From CAZPNX01 sp964518765 (GTDB lineage Bacteria > Edwardsbacteria > AC1 > EtOH8), in contig CAZFJC010000041.1 in the NCBI GenBank assembly GCA_964518765.1, positions 1 to 11,414 on the forward strand: a stretch of DNA of 11,414 nucleotides, read 5' to 3'. The position numbers and the translations under genes are program-made. Shown one piece after another: positions 5,406 through 11,414 of the stretch. The notes below the pieces were generated by a model. The model was not told where the DNA came from, did no database searches, and was given only the letters and a program-made list of their open reading frames with translations. Every line of letters begins with the position of its first letter. Within the stretch, counting starts at the first letter, position 1.

Positions 5406-6296
5406 CTACTTGATCAGCCCGTAGGCCTTCAGCTCCTCGGCCACCAGCTTCTCGGTGGCCGGCGACACCGGGGCCAGCGGCAGGCGCAGCTCCGGCGAGC
5501 ACAGCCCCATCAGGCTCAGGGCGTGCTTGACCGGGCCCGGGCTGGTCTCGCAGAACAGGGCCTTGACCAGCGGGAACTGCCTCAGGTGGATCTTTCTGGC
5601 GCCTTCGATATCTCCTGCCAGGAATAGGCGGACCATCTCCGAGGTGTCGTGCGGCGCGATGTTGGCCGCCACCGAGACCACTCCTTTGGCCCCGACCGCC
5701 AGCATGGGCACGGTCAGCGAGTCGTCGCCGGAGAAAACTATGAGTTTCTCGCCGCAGAGCCTGATCATGGCGCTCACCTGGTCCAGCGATCCCGAGGCCT
5801 CCTTGATGGCCGCGATGTTGTCCACCTCGGCCAGCCGGGCCACGGTCTTGGGGTCGATGGAGACCCCGGTCCGCCCCGGGACGTTGTAGAGCATGATGGG
5901 CAGCTTAGTGGCCCCGGCCACGGTCGTGAAGTGCTGGTAGAGCCCCTCCTGGGTAGGCTTGTTGTAGTAGGGCGTGACCACCAGGCAGCCGTCAACACCC
6001 AACTTCTCCGCCTCGGCGGTTCGTCTTATCGTTTCTTCGGTATCGTTGCTCCCCGTGTAGCCCAACACCTTGGCCTTCCCCTTGCACTTGGCGATCGCCG
6101 CCTTCATTATATATGCCCACTCCTCGGGTCTGACGGTCGGGCTCTCGCCGGTGGTGGCGCAGGGGACGATGCCGTCGGCCCCGCCCGAGAGTTGGTAATC
6201 CAGCAGTTTGTCCAGCGCCTGCTCGTCGAGTTTGCCGTTTTTGAACGGGGTCACCAGGGCGGTGAATGAGCCATGCCAGTTTATAGCAGTTTTCAT
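5406..6296 (-). CDS. dapA: 4-hydroxy-tetrahydrodipicolinate synthase
   Basis: It condenses pyruvate with aspartate semialdehyde in the first committed step of the diaminopimelate/lysine pathway, in the cytoplasm. The 296-residue TIM barrel has the family residues in place: Thr48-Thr49 in CATTGES, Tyr137 in LYNVPGRT, Arg142 and the Schiff-base lysine Lys165 in AAIKEASGS. Full length, no breaks. The Cys before ATTGES replaces the more usual Gly of the GTTGES motif. The start at 6296 has no clear ribosome site. A TACAAT at 6309-6314 without a good -35 could be its -10 box and would give an almost leaderless message. Related dihydrodipicolinate-type aldolases look alike, but the full active site and the length favour DapA. 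It marks the last housekeeping gene before the restriction block. Confidence 0.93.
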   Translation of the reverse strand: MKTAINWHGSFTALVTPFKNGKLDEQALDKLLDYQLSGGADGIVPCATTGESPTVRPEEWAYIMKAAIAKCKGKAKVLGYTGSNDTEETIRRTAEAEKLGVDGCLVVTPYYNKPTQEGLYQHFTTVAGATKLPIMLYNVPGRTGVSIDPKTVARLAEVDNIAAIKEASGSLDQVSAMIRLCGEKLIVFSGDDSLTVPMLAVGAKGVVSVAANIAPHDTSEMVRLFLAGDIEGARKIHLRQFPLVKALFCETSPGPVKHALSLMGLCSPELRLPLAPVSPATEKLVAEELKAYGLIK

Positions 6297-6411
6297 GGTG
6301 TTATATAGATTGTATTATTTCATCTCTTTAGGAAACTCTTCCGTGTGAACTACCAGAGATTCTCAAGGCATCCTTATTCCCCAAAGGGTTGCACCGGTGC
6401 TTAACGCTCAG

Positions 6412-6452
6412 CAACAGCTTCGGCGTGCAGCGCCGTCCTCTGCATTCTGTTG
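6412..6452. repeat. Nested hairpin directly after the helicase-nuclease stop codon
   Basis: The outer arms CAACAG (6412-6417) and CTGTTG (6447-6452) enclose an inner hairpin CGGCG-TGCAG-CGCCG (6421-6435). It begins at the base following the stop of the restriction gene. There is no T-tract, so it is a poor intrinsic terminator, but it could protect the 3' end or help stop transcription before dapA. The rest of the 156-bp gap (6297-6452) holds the palindrome GCACCGGTGC (6391-6400) and the putative dapA -10 box, and no gene. Confidence 0.4.
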
Positions 6453-9293
6453 TCAGCCTTCAGTGCGTACACGTTGGACCTGCTGCTGTTTGAGAATGTC
6501 CCGAATCTCTCCCGGGCTGGCCGCCACAACCGACCGCCATTGACTGAATCCGCCGTGCGCGTTCACAGCCTGGCACCATTCATCAAGGTAGCGGCGCTTC
6601 ACCTCGTCTTGGTCCGTGTTCTGCCCCTTTGTCTCGACAACGAGGAAGCCCCCGCCGTCGAGGCGCACCAGAAAATCTGGCCGGTACTTGCGCACCACGC
6701 CTTTGTAGACGTAGAGTAACTCGAAACCGAGGTGATCGTTCTTGACCCACGCGTTGACGTTATCGGTGTTGTCTAGCACGAAGGCATCCGACGCTTCCCA
6801 CGTGCTGTCGTAGACACAGACGTTGATGTGCGACCGCTTGGTCCGCTCGCACGGCTTGCCCGTGTACCAGGTTCGCATTTCGCCGGTGGAGCGGATGGGG
6901 TGGTCGCGGTCGAACACCGGCGTCAGGCGCTCAGTGTTTTCCTGACGCACCGCCTCCCAGACGTGCTGCACCACCCGCGACATGTTGAGGGTGATAATCA
7001 GCCTTCGCCGAAGCTCGTCTTGGTAAAACAGCGGTGGCGAGATCGTGATTCGGTCAGAGCCGATGAAGACCTCGACGATCTTCACCAATTGCGCCAGGAG
7101 CATCTCGCGGCTGCCCCGCCAGGTGTGCTTCATCTGATCGAATACGTCCCGCGCGGTCTCGAAGATGATGCGCTGGGTACGAAACTCGCGCGCGAGGCGT
7201 TCCAGTTCGATGCGGTTGATCTTGGTGACATCCGGCTTGCCTTCCAGGATCGGCGCCAGTTCCGCCACCTGTGCAGTCTGGGCTGCATCCAGCTCGAGTA
7301 CTTGCGCCTTGTCCCAATCCAGCACGAGCGTGGGCTGAAACACGCGATCGATCCGCACGACGTTGGGCCAGCGGATCTCAAACTGCGCCTTGGCCGGGTC
7401 CGGCTCGACCGCCGTCTTGGGGGTCGGCGGCGGTGGCGGGCCATCCTCTCCCCCCTCGTGGGGCAGAAAGGTGAACGGCACGCCGAAGATGTTCACATAC
7501 TCCGGTTCGAACAGGCCTGTCTCCGGGTTGACCTCGTAGGATGTGCGCCGCAAGCCGCGCCCCACCACCTGCTCGCACAGAAGCTGTGAGGTGAAGGCCC
7601 TCAGCCCCATGATGTGGGTAACCGTCTTGGCGTCCCAGCCCTCGCTCAGCATGCCGACCGAGATCACATTCTGGACCTTCACGCCGGGCTGTCCCGCCTT
7701 GCCCACCGTGTCCACGGTCAGGCGTAGCAGTTCCGCCTGCTCGGCCTTGGTCAGCTTGCGCACGACCGGAGCGTCATCCTCTTCTGCATCATCCCCCTCG
7801 TCCGGCGCCTCCAGCGCCGCGGCCGGTTCTTCCTGCGCCTCGGCCTCCTGCAGCACCTTGGAGTCGATGTGCAGGATGCGCTCCGGGTCGCACAGCTCGT
7901 CGATGTGGATGCGACGCGAGTCGAAGGCGTGCTTCACCCGCGCAGCCGTCTCCGTTCGGTTGCAGACGGTGATCATCACCGGGGGAGTAGGCAACTCCGC
8001 TGCGCGCCAGGCTTTCCATGCCTCCCGCCAGTCGTAGCCCAACAGATAGTAGGCGTTGAGCACCAGGTCCGGCAGCGGCTCCTCGGGGTTGGCCCGGCGG
8101 TTTAGGTCGTCCTTCACATCCGGATCGTTGTAGATGTGGTACAGGCGCGACTTGTAGGTTCTGGCGTCGGGCACGGCGTCGTCGCGCACGACCACGCGCG
8201 GCGTTTTGACCAGGCCCGATTCGATGGCATCGTTCAAACCGAAATCGCTGACGATCCAGCCGAAGAGAGCTTCTTCGCTGCTCTTCTTGCCCGACGGGGT
8301 AAAGGGCGTGGCCGAGAAGTCGTAGCAGCGCAGGATGCCGCGCGAGCGGTGCAGCCGGTCCAGCCCGCCGATCCAGACCGTGGCCTCCTCGGCGCTGTCT
8401 TTCAGGTCACGCGCACGCAGGTACTTGCCTTCGGCCTCCCAGTTGACGCGCCAGGCGTGGTGCGCCTCGTCGTTGATGACGAGCAGGTTGTGGGCATTGG
8501 CCATCTCGCCCAGGACTTCGCGCGTGTAGGCTTCGTCGCTCTTGACGCCGCGTTTGTCCACGCTGCGGCGCTTCTTGATTTGCTCCTCTGTGTCCCAGGC
8601 CAGCGCGTGCCAGTTGCGCACCAATACTTTGCCCTGCCGCAGTTTGTCCAGCAGCGCCGAGGGCACGATGTTGAACGCCTCGTAATAATTGCCCTGCGCC
8701 GAGAGTTCGAGCACTGAAAGACGTTTTTTCACCGTGAGCCCCGGCGCAACGACGAGCACATTCTTTGAAAAGCGGGCGTCCTGCGGCGCGGCCACCTTGT
8801 TGAGCACCTGCCAGGCGATCACCATCGCCATGACGATGGTCTTGCCGGAACCGGTCGCCATCTTGCAGCACTGCCGCGCGAAGGCCCCGCCGTCGCCGGG
8901 AATCTCGATGCCCACGCGCTCGGCGGCAGGCGCTTCCGTGAGCCATATCAGGGTCTCGACCGCTTCCAACTGGCAGAAGAAGAAGCGCCGCCCCTCGAAC
9001 TCCTCCGGGTCCCGCCAGTGCTCCAAGAGGCGCTTCGTGATGCTGGTAACGCCCGGATAGCCCGCCTCGCGCCACGCCTTGACGCGCGGGCGGATCTGGT
9101 TGACCAGCGGTATCTCCACGAAGATGCCGGTGTCGTCGAAGGACCTTGAACCCGGCGTGGCCACCACGTAGCCCGCCGGACGGCGGCCTTCCACCAGGTC
9201 GAAGGTGCGCGTCTCCCGGTCGTAACGCCAGTGACACTTTGGTTCCTCATAAGGGGAGTTGATGATGAGGCGGTCAATGGTGGTTTTACTCAT
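6453..9293 (-). CDS. Type III-like restriction enzyme: SF2 helicase with C-terminal PD-ExK nuclease
   Basis: This is the cleavage subunit of a restriction-modification system (946 residues). SF2 helicase motifs run in order: MATGSGKT (145-152, motif I), INDEAHHA (273-280, DEAH box), SATPF (327-331, motif III) and QVVGRGLRR (575-583, motif VI). The C-terminus carries a PD-ExK nuclease: PD at 872-873 and ETK at 887-889, as in Res subunits of type III enzymes. An acidic low-complexity linker lies at about 484-508 and a proline run at 619-623. The whole resembles the large restriction proteins grouped in annotation pipelines as the BPTD_3080 family. Its ATG overlaps the ATPase gene stop by 4 nt, with GGAG 9 nt upstream. 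All key residues are present, so it is probably active, and it presumably depends on the methyltransferase at the right edge for self-protection. Confidence 0.9.
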   Translation of the reverse strand: MSKTTIDRLIINSPYEEPKCHWRYDRETRTFDLVEGRRPAGYVVATPGSRSFDDTGIFVEIPLVNQIRPRVKAWREAGYPGVTSITKRLLEHWRDPEEFEGRRFFFCQLEAVETLIWLTEAPAAERVGIEIPGDGGAFARQCCKMATGSGKTIVMAMVIAWQVLNKVAAPQDARFSKNVLVVAPGLTVKKRLSVLELSAQGNYYEAFNIVPSALLDKLRQGKVLVRNWHALAWDTEEQIKKRRSVDKRGVKSDEAYTREVLGEMANAHNLLVINDEAHHAWRVNWEAEGKYLRARDLKDSAEEATVWIGGLDRLHRSRGILRCYDFSATPFTPSGKKSSEEALFGWIVSDFGLNDAIESGLVKTPRVVVRDDAVPDARTYKSRLYHIYNDPDVKDDLNRRANPEEPLPDLVLNAYYLLGYDWREAWKAWRAAELPTPPVMITVCNRTETAARVKHAFDSRRIHIDELCDPERILHIDSKVLQEAEAQEEPAAALEAPDEGDDAEEDDAPVVRKLTKAEQAELLRLTVDTVGKAGQPGVKVQNVISVGMLSEGWDAKTVTHIMGLRAFTSQLLCEQVVGRGLRRTSYEVNPETGLFEPEYVNIFGVPFTFLPHEGGEDGPPPPPTPKTAVEPDPAKAQFEIRWPNVVRIDRVFQPTLVLDWDKAQVLELDAAQTAQVAELAPILEGKPDVTKINRIELERLAREFRTQRIIFETARDVFDQMKHTWRGSREMLLAQLVKIVEVFIGSDRITISPPLFYQDELRRRLIITLNMSRVVQHVWEAVRQENTERLTPVFDRDHPIRSTGEMRTWYTGKPCERTKRSHINVCVYDSTWEASDAFVLDNTDNVNAWVKNDHLGFELLYVYKGVVRKYRPDFLVRLDGGGFLVVETKGQNTDQDEVKRRYLDEWCQAVNAHGGFSQWRSVVAASPGEIRDILKQQQVQRVRTEG

Positions 9294-11011
9294 TGGGCGC
9301 CGCTCCGGGGTTTCGCCTTATTCGCCACAGTCATGATCGCGTCGAGCGCCTCCCTGATCTCCGGGGCGATCTCCATCTCCGGGACGTAGTCCGCCAGTAT
9401 GTGGTAATTGGTCTTGTTCATCGAATTAGGCAAGTCCAGCAATTCAAAGAACTGCTTGAACAGCGGCTCAAGGAACTCGTCGCTCGCCTTGATGTCGGCG
9501 CTCCAAGGGTTCTTGCCCAGGGTCTGCAAGGCGCTCTTAACCTTTTCGACTGCCTTCTCCATGGCACTGCGCCACGCCGCAACGGAAAGCTCCCCTAGCT
9601 GTTTGCGTCCTTGATCCTCAGCAAAAAGCAGCAGCGTCTCCTTCTGGCACAGATAATTTTCCAACTCGCGTTGCTTCCACATCCGTTGCACAAGGTAAGG
9701 ATCATCGGGTAGTTTTGTTTCCAGCCGGTCGTAGATGGCAATGCCGACGAGGTCGCTCTTTGCCTCGCGTAGCGCGTGAAAATGTTCTTGCGCTTTGCAC
9801 GGCAAGTTGCCAACGTAATGCACGAAAGGTCTTTCGAGGTACTTCTCCGCTGGATGCTTGAGCTTTTTCGCAAACGCCTGCAACATACTGAGGTCGGTTG
9901 AGCCTTCCAGGTACAGCACCCACCCGGTCTCCTCTGCCATATAATAATGTTCGAATCCAATGTCACGCAGTGCCTTGAGCACCTGGCTGCCTCGTTTGTC
10001 AATCCTGTGTGGCTGGCCGACGAAAGCAATCACCACGTCGCGATCGGCCGCTTCATTGAGGATGACCTCCGAATGACTGGCAGCTATGATCTGGTTGCCC
10101 GTCATGGCGGCCTGGTTGGTGAGCACTTGGTAAATTTGCCGCTGCCGCAGAATCTCCAGGTGCGCGTCAGGCTCGTCCAAGAGGAGCACCGCGCCGGGAT
10201 TGACGGCCATGTGCGCAAGTAGGAGTAGCGTCTGCTGTTGGCCTCGTCCACACGCCGATAGATCAAGCTTAATTCCCTCATGGGTGTAGTAGTCCATGAG
10301 GATCTCGCCCCGCTCCTTGATGTAACGAGGTTCATTAAACCTCGCCCCGAACAATTGATTAATCTGCTCGACGATGTGCTCCCATTTGTCCTTCACGTTC
10401 TCGGATTCAAGCACCTGCCAGCACAGGTTGCGCAGCACCTCCGCCGTGCGCCCCTCCCCGAGCCGAACGTTGATCGAGCCCAACTCCAGGCGGTCTTCGC
10501 GGGCCGACAAGCCTGACATCGGCGGCAGGTAGGCCAAGCGAAGGTCGGCAAGATGCGACGGCACTTCCTGTCGCTGGCTATCTGTGATCCTAAGCGGCCG
10601 ACAATAAATGGACTCTTCGTTGGCGTAATCGAATTCCAGCCCGCAGGTCCATGCCTTTCCTTGGTCCACGCCTTGCACGGTGATCTTGATAAGCACGTTT
10701 TGCGTGCGGGTCTTGCCCTCCTCGCGGCTACCTTCGCGGACGTGCAAATCACGCCAGAGCAGATTGGCTGCGGGGATCGGCATGGCGGTGAGGTCGCGTC
10801 GGTTGATGGTCACACCCACCCGTTTCTCTGGCACGGCACCGCCGCCGCGTTTTTCCAGCCAGCGCTTTACCCCCACATCCCACAGGGCGAGCGCCTGCAA
10901 GGCCGAGGTCTTGCCGGCATTGTTCGGGCCGATGAACACGACGCGCTCACCGAGTTCGATCTCGACGCGCTGGAACAGCTTGAAATTTTCAATCGTGAGT
11001 TTAGTAAGCAT
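9290..11011 (-). CDS. OLD-family AAA ATPase with C-terminal TOPRIM-like domain
   Basis: The 573-residue protein has an ABC/SMC-type ATPase head: Walker A GPNNAGKTS (28-36), a signature-like ACGRGQQQ (253-260), Walker B LLLDEPDAHLE (276-286) and the switch His in ASHSEVIL (311-318). A TOPRIM-like segment follows, with LYLEGSTDLSML (366-377, Glu369), IYDRLE (426-431) and RELENYL (448-454), then a helical C-terminus. This is the layout of OLD nucleases such as GajA of Gabija. The second TOPRIM acidic motif is weak, with YDRLE where DxD is usual, so nuclease activity is uncertain. GGAGGTGGAG lies 7 nt before ATG 11011. The gene is 4 nt behind the methyltransferase and overlaps the helicase-nuclease by 4 nt, so it is locked into the restriction operon. 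Its role there, as phage sensor, regulator or second nuclease, is inference. Confidence 0.85.
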   Translation of the reverse strand: MLTKLTIENFKLFQRVEIELGERVVFIGPNNAGKTSALQALALWDVGVKRWLEKRGGGAVPEKRVGVTINRRDLTAMPIPAANLLWRDLHVREGSREEGKTRTQNVLIKITVQGVDQGKAWTCGLEFDYANEESIYCRPLRITDSQRQEVPSHLADLRLAYLPPMSGLSAREDRLELGSINVRLGEGRTAEVLRNLCWQVLESENVKDKWEHIVEQINQLFGARFNEPRYIKERGEILMDYYTHEGIKLDLSACGRGQQQTLLLLAHMAVNPGAVLLLDEPDAHLEILRQRQIYQVLTNQAAMTGNQIIAASHSEVILNEAADRDVVIAFVGQPHRIDKRGSQVLKALRDIGFEHYYMAEETGWVLYLEGSTDLSMLQAFAKKLKHPAEKYLERPFVHYVGNLPCKAQEHFHALREAKSDLVGIAIYDRLETKLPDDPYLVQRMWKQRELENYLCQKETLLLFAEDQGRKQLGELSVAAWRSAMEKAVEKVKSALQTLGKNPWSADIKASDEFLEPLFKQFFELLDLPNSMNKTNYHILADYVPEMEIAPEIREALDAIMTVANKAKPRSGAQ

Positions 11012-11015
11012 GGCG

Positions 11016-11414
11016 TCACTCCACCTCCATCACCTTCAGACTTTCGATCCCCCGGTCATCCACGATCTTGACGGCAATACGCTTATGCTCGCCAGGCTCG
11101 AAGGGCAACGACACCGTCCCCCGATAAGCCTCGATCAGGTCCGGATCGATCTCGGCCTTGAGGTTCCTTGCCAGCCGCGCCCAGCCCTCATCCGCCCCGG
11201 CCATTGGGAAGAAGACCTGGCGCGGGTAGAGGCTGCGCCCGTCGTAGTCGGTGTCGAGCATCCAGACGGCGATCCTGTCGGCGCCGCCCGATTCGATGCC
11301 GCCGGTCTTGGTGTTGTAGTAGTCGAAGCCGTGCACCGAGACGCGCACTTTGCCCTTGTCCTCGCCATCGTCGATGCGCTCCACCTGCACGTCCGGCTGG
11401 CCGATGAGCCAGAA
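11016..11414 (-). CDS. Site-specific DNA methyltransferase (type III Mod-like), C-terminal 132 residues
   Basis: The frame is open from the right edge (beginning FWLIGQPDV) to a TGA at 11016, so this is the tail of a longer gene. The visible part contains GFDYYNTKTGGIESG and MLDTDYDGRSLYPRQVFFP, blocks I recognise from the C-termini of adenine-type methyltransferases paired with this kind of helicase-nuclease, and it ends in a beta-rich domain. The catalytic motifs (DPPY-type and FxGxG) lie beyond the window, so the class is not proven here. It would methylate host DNA to protect it from the nuclease encoded two genes downstream. The spacing of 4 nt to the ATPase gene shows one transcript. 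Confidence rests on these C-terminal blocks plus context. Confidence 0.75.
   Translation of the reverse strand, partial: FWLIGQPDVQVERIDDGEDKGKVRVSVHGFDYYNTKTGGIESGGADRIAVWMLDTDYDGRSLYPRQVFFPMAGADEGWARLARNLKAEIDPDLIEAYRGTVSLPFEPGEHKRIAVKIVDDRGIESLKVMEVE

Noticed and set aside
6390..6460. Possible integron attC-like site after the restriction gene (a GTTAAGC core-like word plus hairpin on the minus strand)
   Set aside because: The opposite core RYYYAAC is not present at the matching distance, and the arms that actually pair (CAACAG/CTGTTG) leave the GTTAAGC word outside the stem.
6828..8717. Plus-strand open frames opposite the helicase-nuclease gene
   Set aside because: All are antisense shadows of one 946-residue frame with ordered helicase and nuclease motifs.

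Overview
All genes that can be supported in this window read from the minus strand. The DNA is GC-rich. The encoded proteins include an outer-membrane beta-barrel and a periplasmic lipoprotein, which point to a didermic (Gram-negative-type) bacterium. The nickel regulator and its operator resemble those described for deltaproteobacteria such as Geobacter, and the 5.3 kb intergenic repeats resemble dispersed repeats often seen in environmental genomes. I cannot name the species.

In transcription order (right to left) there are three blocks. Block 1 (11414 to 6453) is an accessory restriction operon: the C-terminal end of a DNA methyltransferase, an OLD-family AAA ATPase with a TOPRIM-like domain, and a 946-residue helicase-nuclease with a PD-ExK domain. 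The three genes are packed tightly (4-nt gap, then a 4-nt ATGA overlap), so the ATPase looks like an integral third component of a type III-like restriction-modification system. The codon style is rich in CGC and GCG and differs from the left half, suggesting lateral transfer.

Block 2 (6296 to 4410) holds dapA (lysine and peptidoglycan biosynthesis), a repeat-containing spacer, the nickel-responsive repressor nikR, and a PsiE-family membrane protein 7 nt behind nikR.

Block 3 (4313 to beyond position 1) is a nickel-uptake operon: outer-membrane beta-barrel protein, ZnuA-like solute-binding lipoprotein, CbiM/NikM, PDGLE-domain small membrane protein, CbiQ, CbiO, and then the start of a secreted papain-like (C1) protein that runs off the left edge. 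A near-ideal sigma70 promoter (TTGACA-17-TACAAT) precedes the block. A perfect 7-bp inverted repeat GTGCTAC-N13-GTAGCAC lies across its -10 box, matching the NikR operator form I recall for Geobacter-type NikR. With NikR encoded just upstream, this assigns the transporter to nickel. The model is that the barrel admits nickel through the outer membrane, the lipoprotein captures it in the periplasm, the ECF-type CbiM-PDGLE-CbiQ-CbiO complex imports it, and Ni-NikR shuts the promoter. A hairpin plus an internal promoter before cbiQ may give CbiQ and CbiO a separate supply.

The points most worth a second look are the combination of a ZnuA-like binding protein and an outer-membrane protein with an ECF nickel importer under one NikR operator, and the methyltransferase-OLD ATPase-helicase/nuclease operon. 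There is no gene-free stretch longer than about 160 bases.
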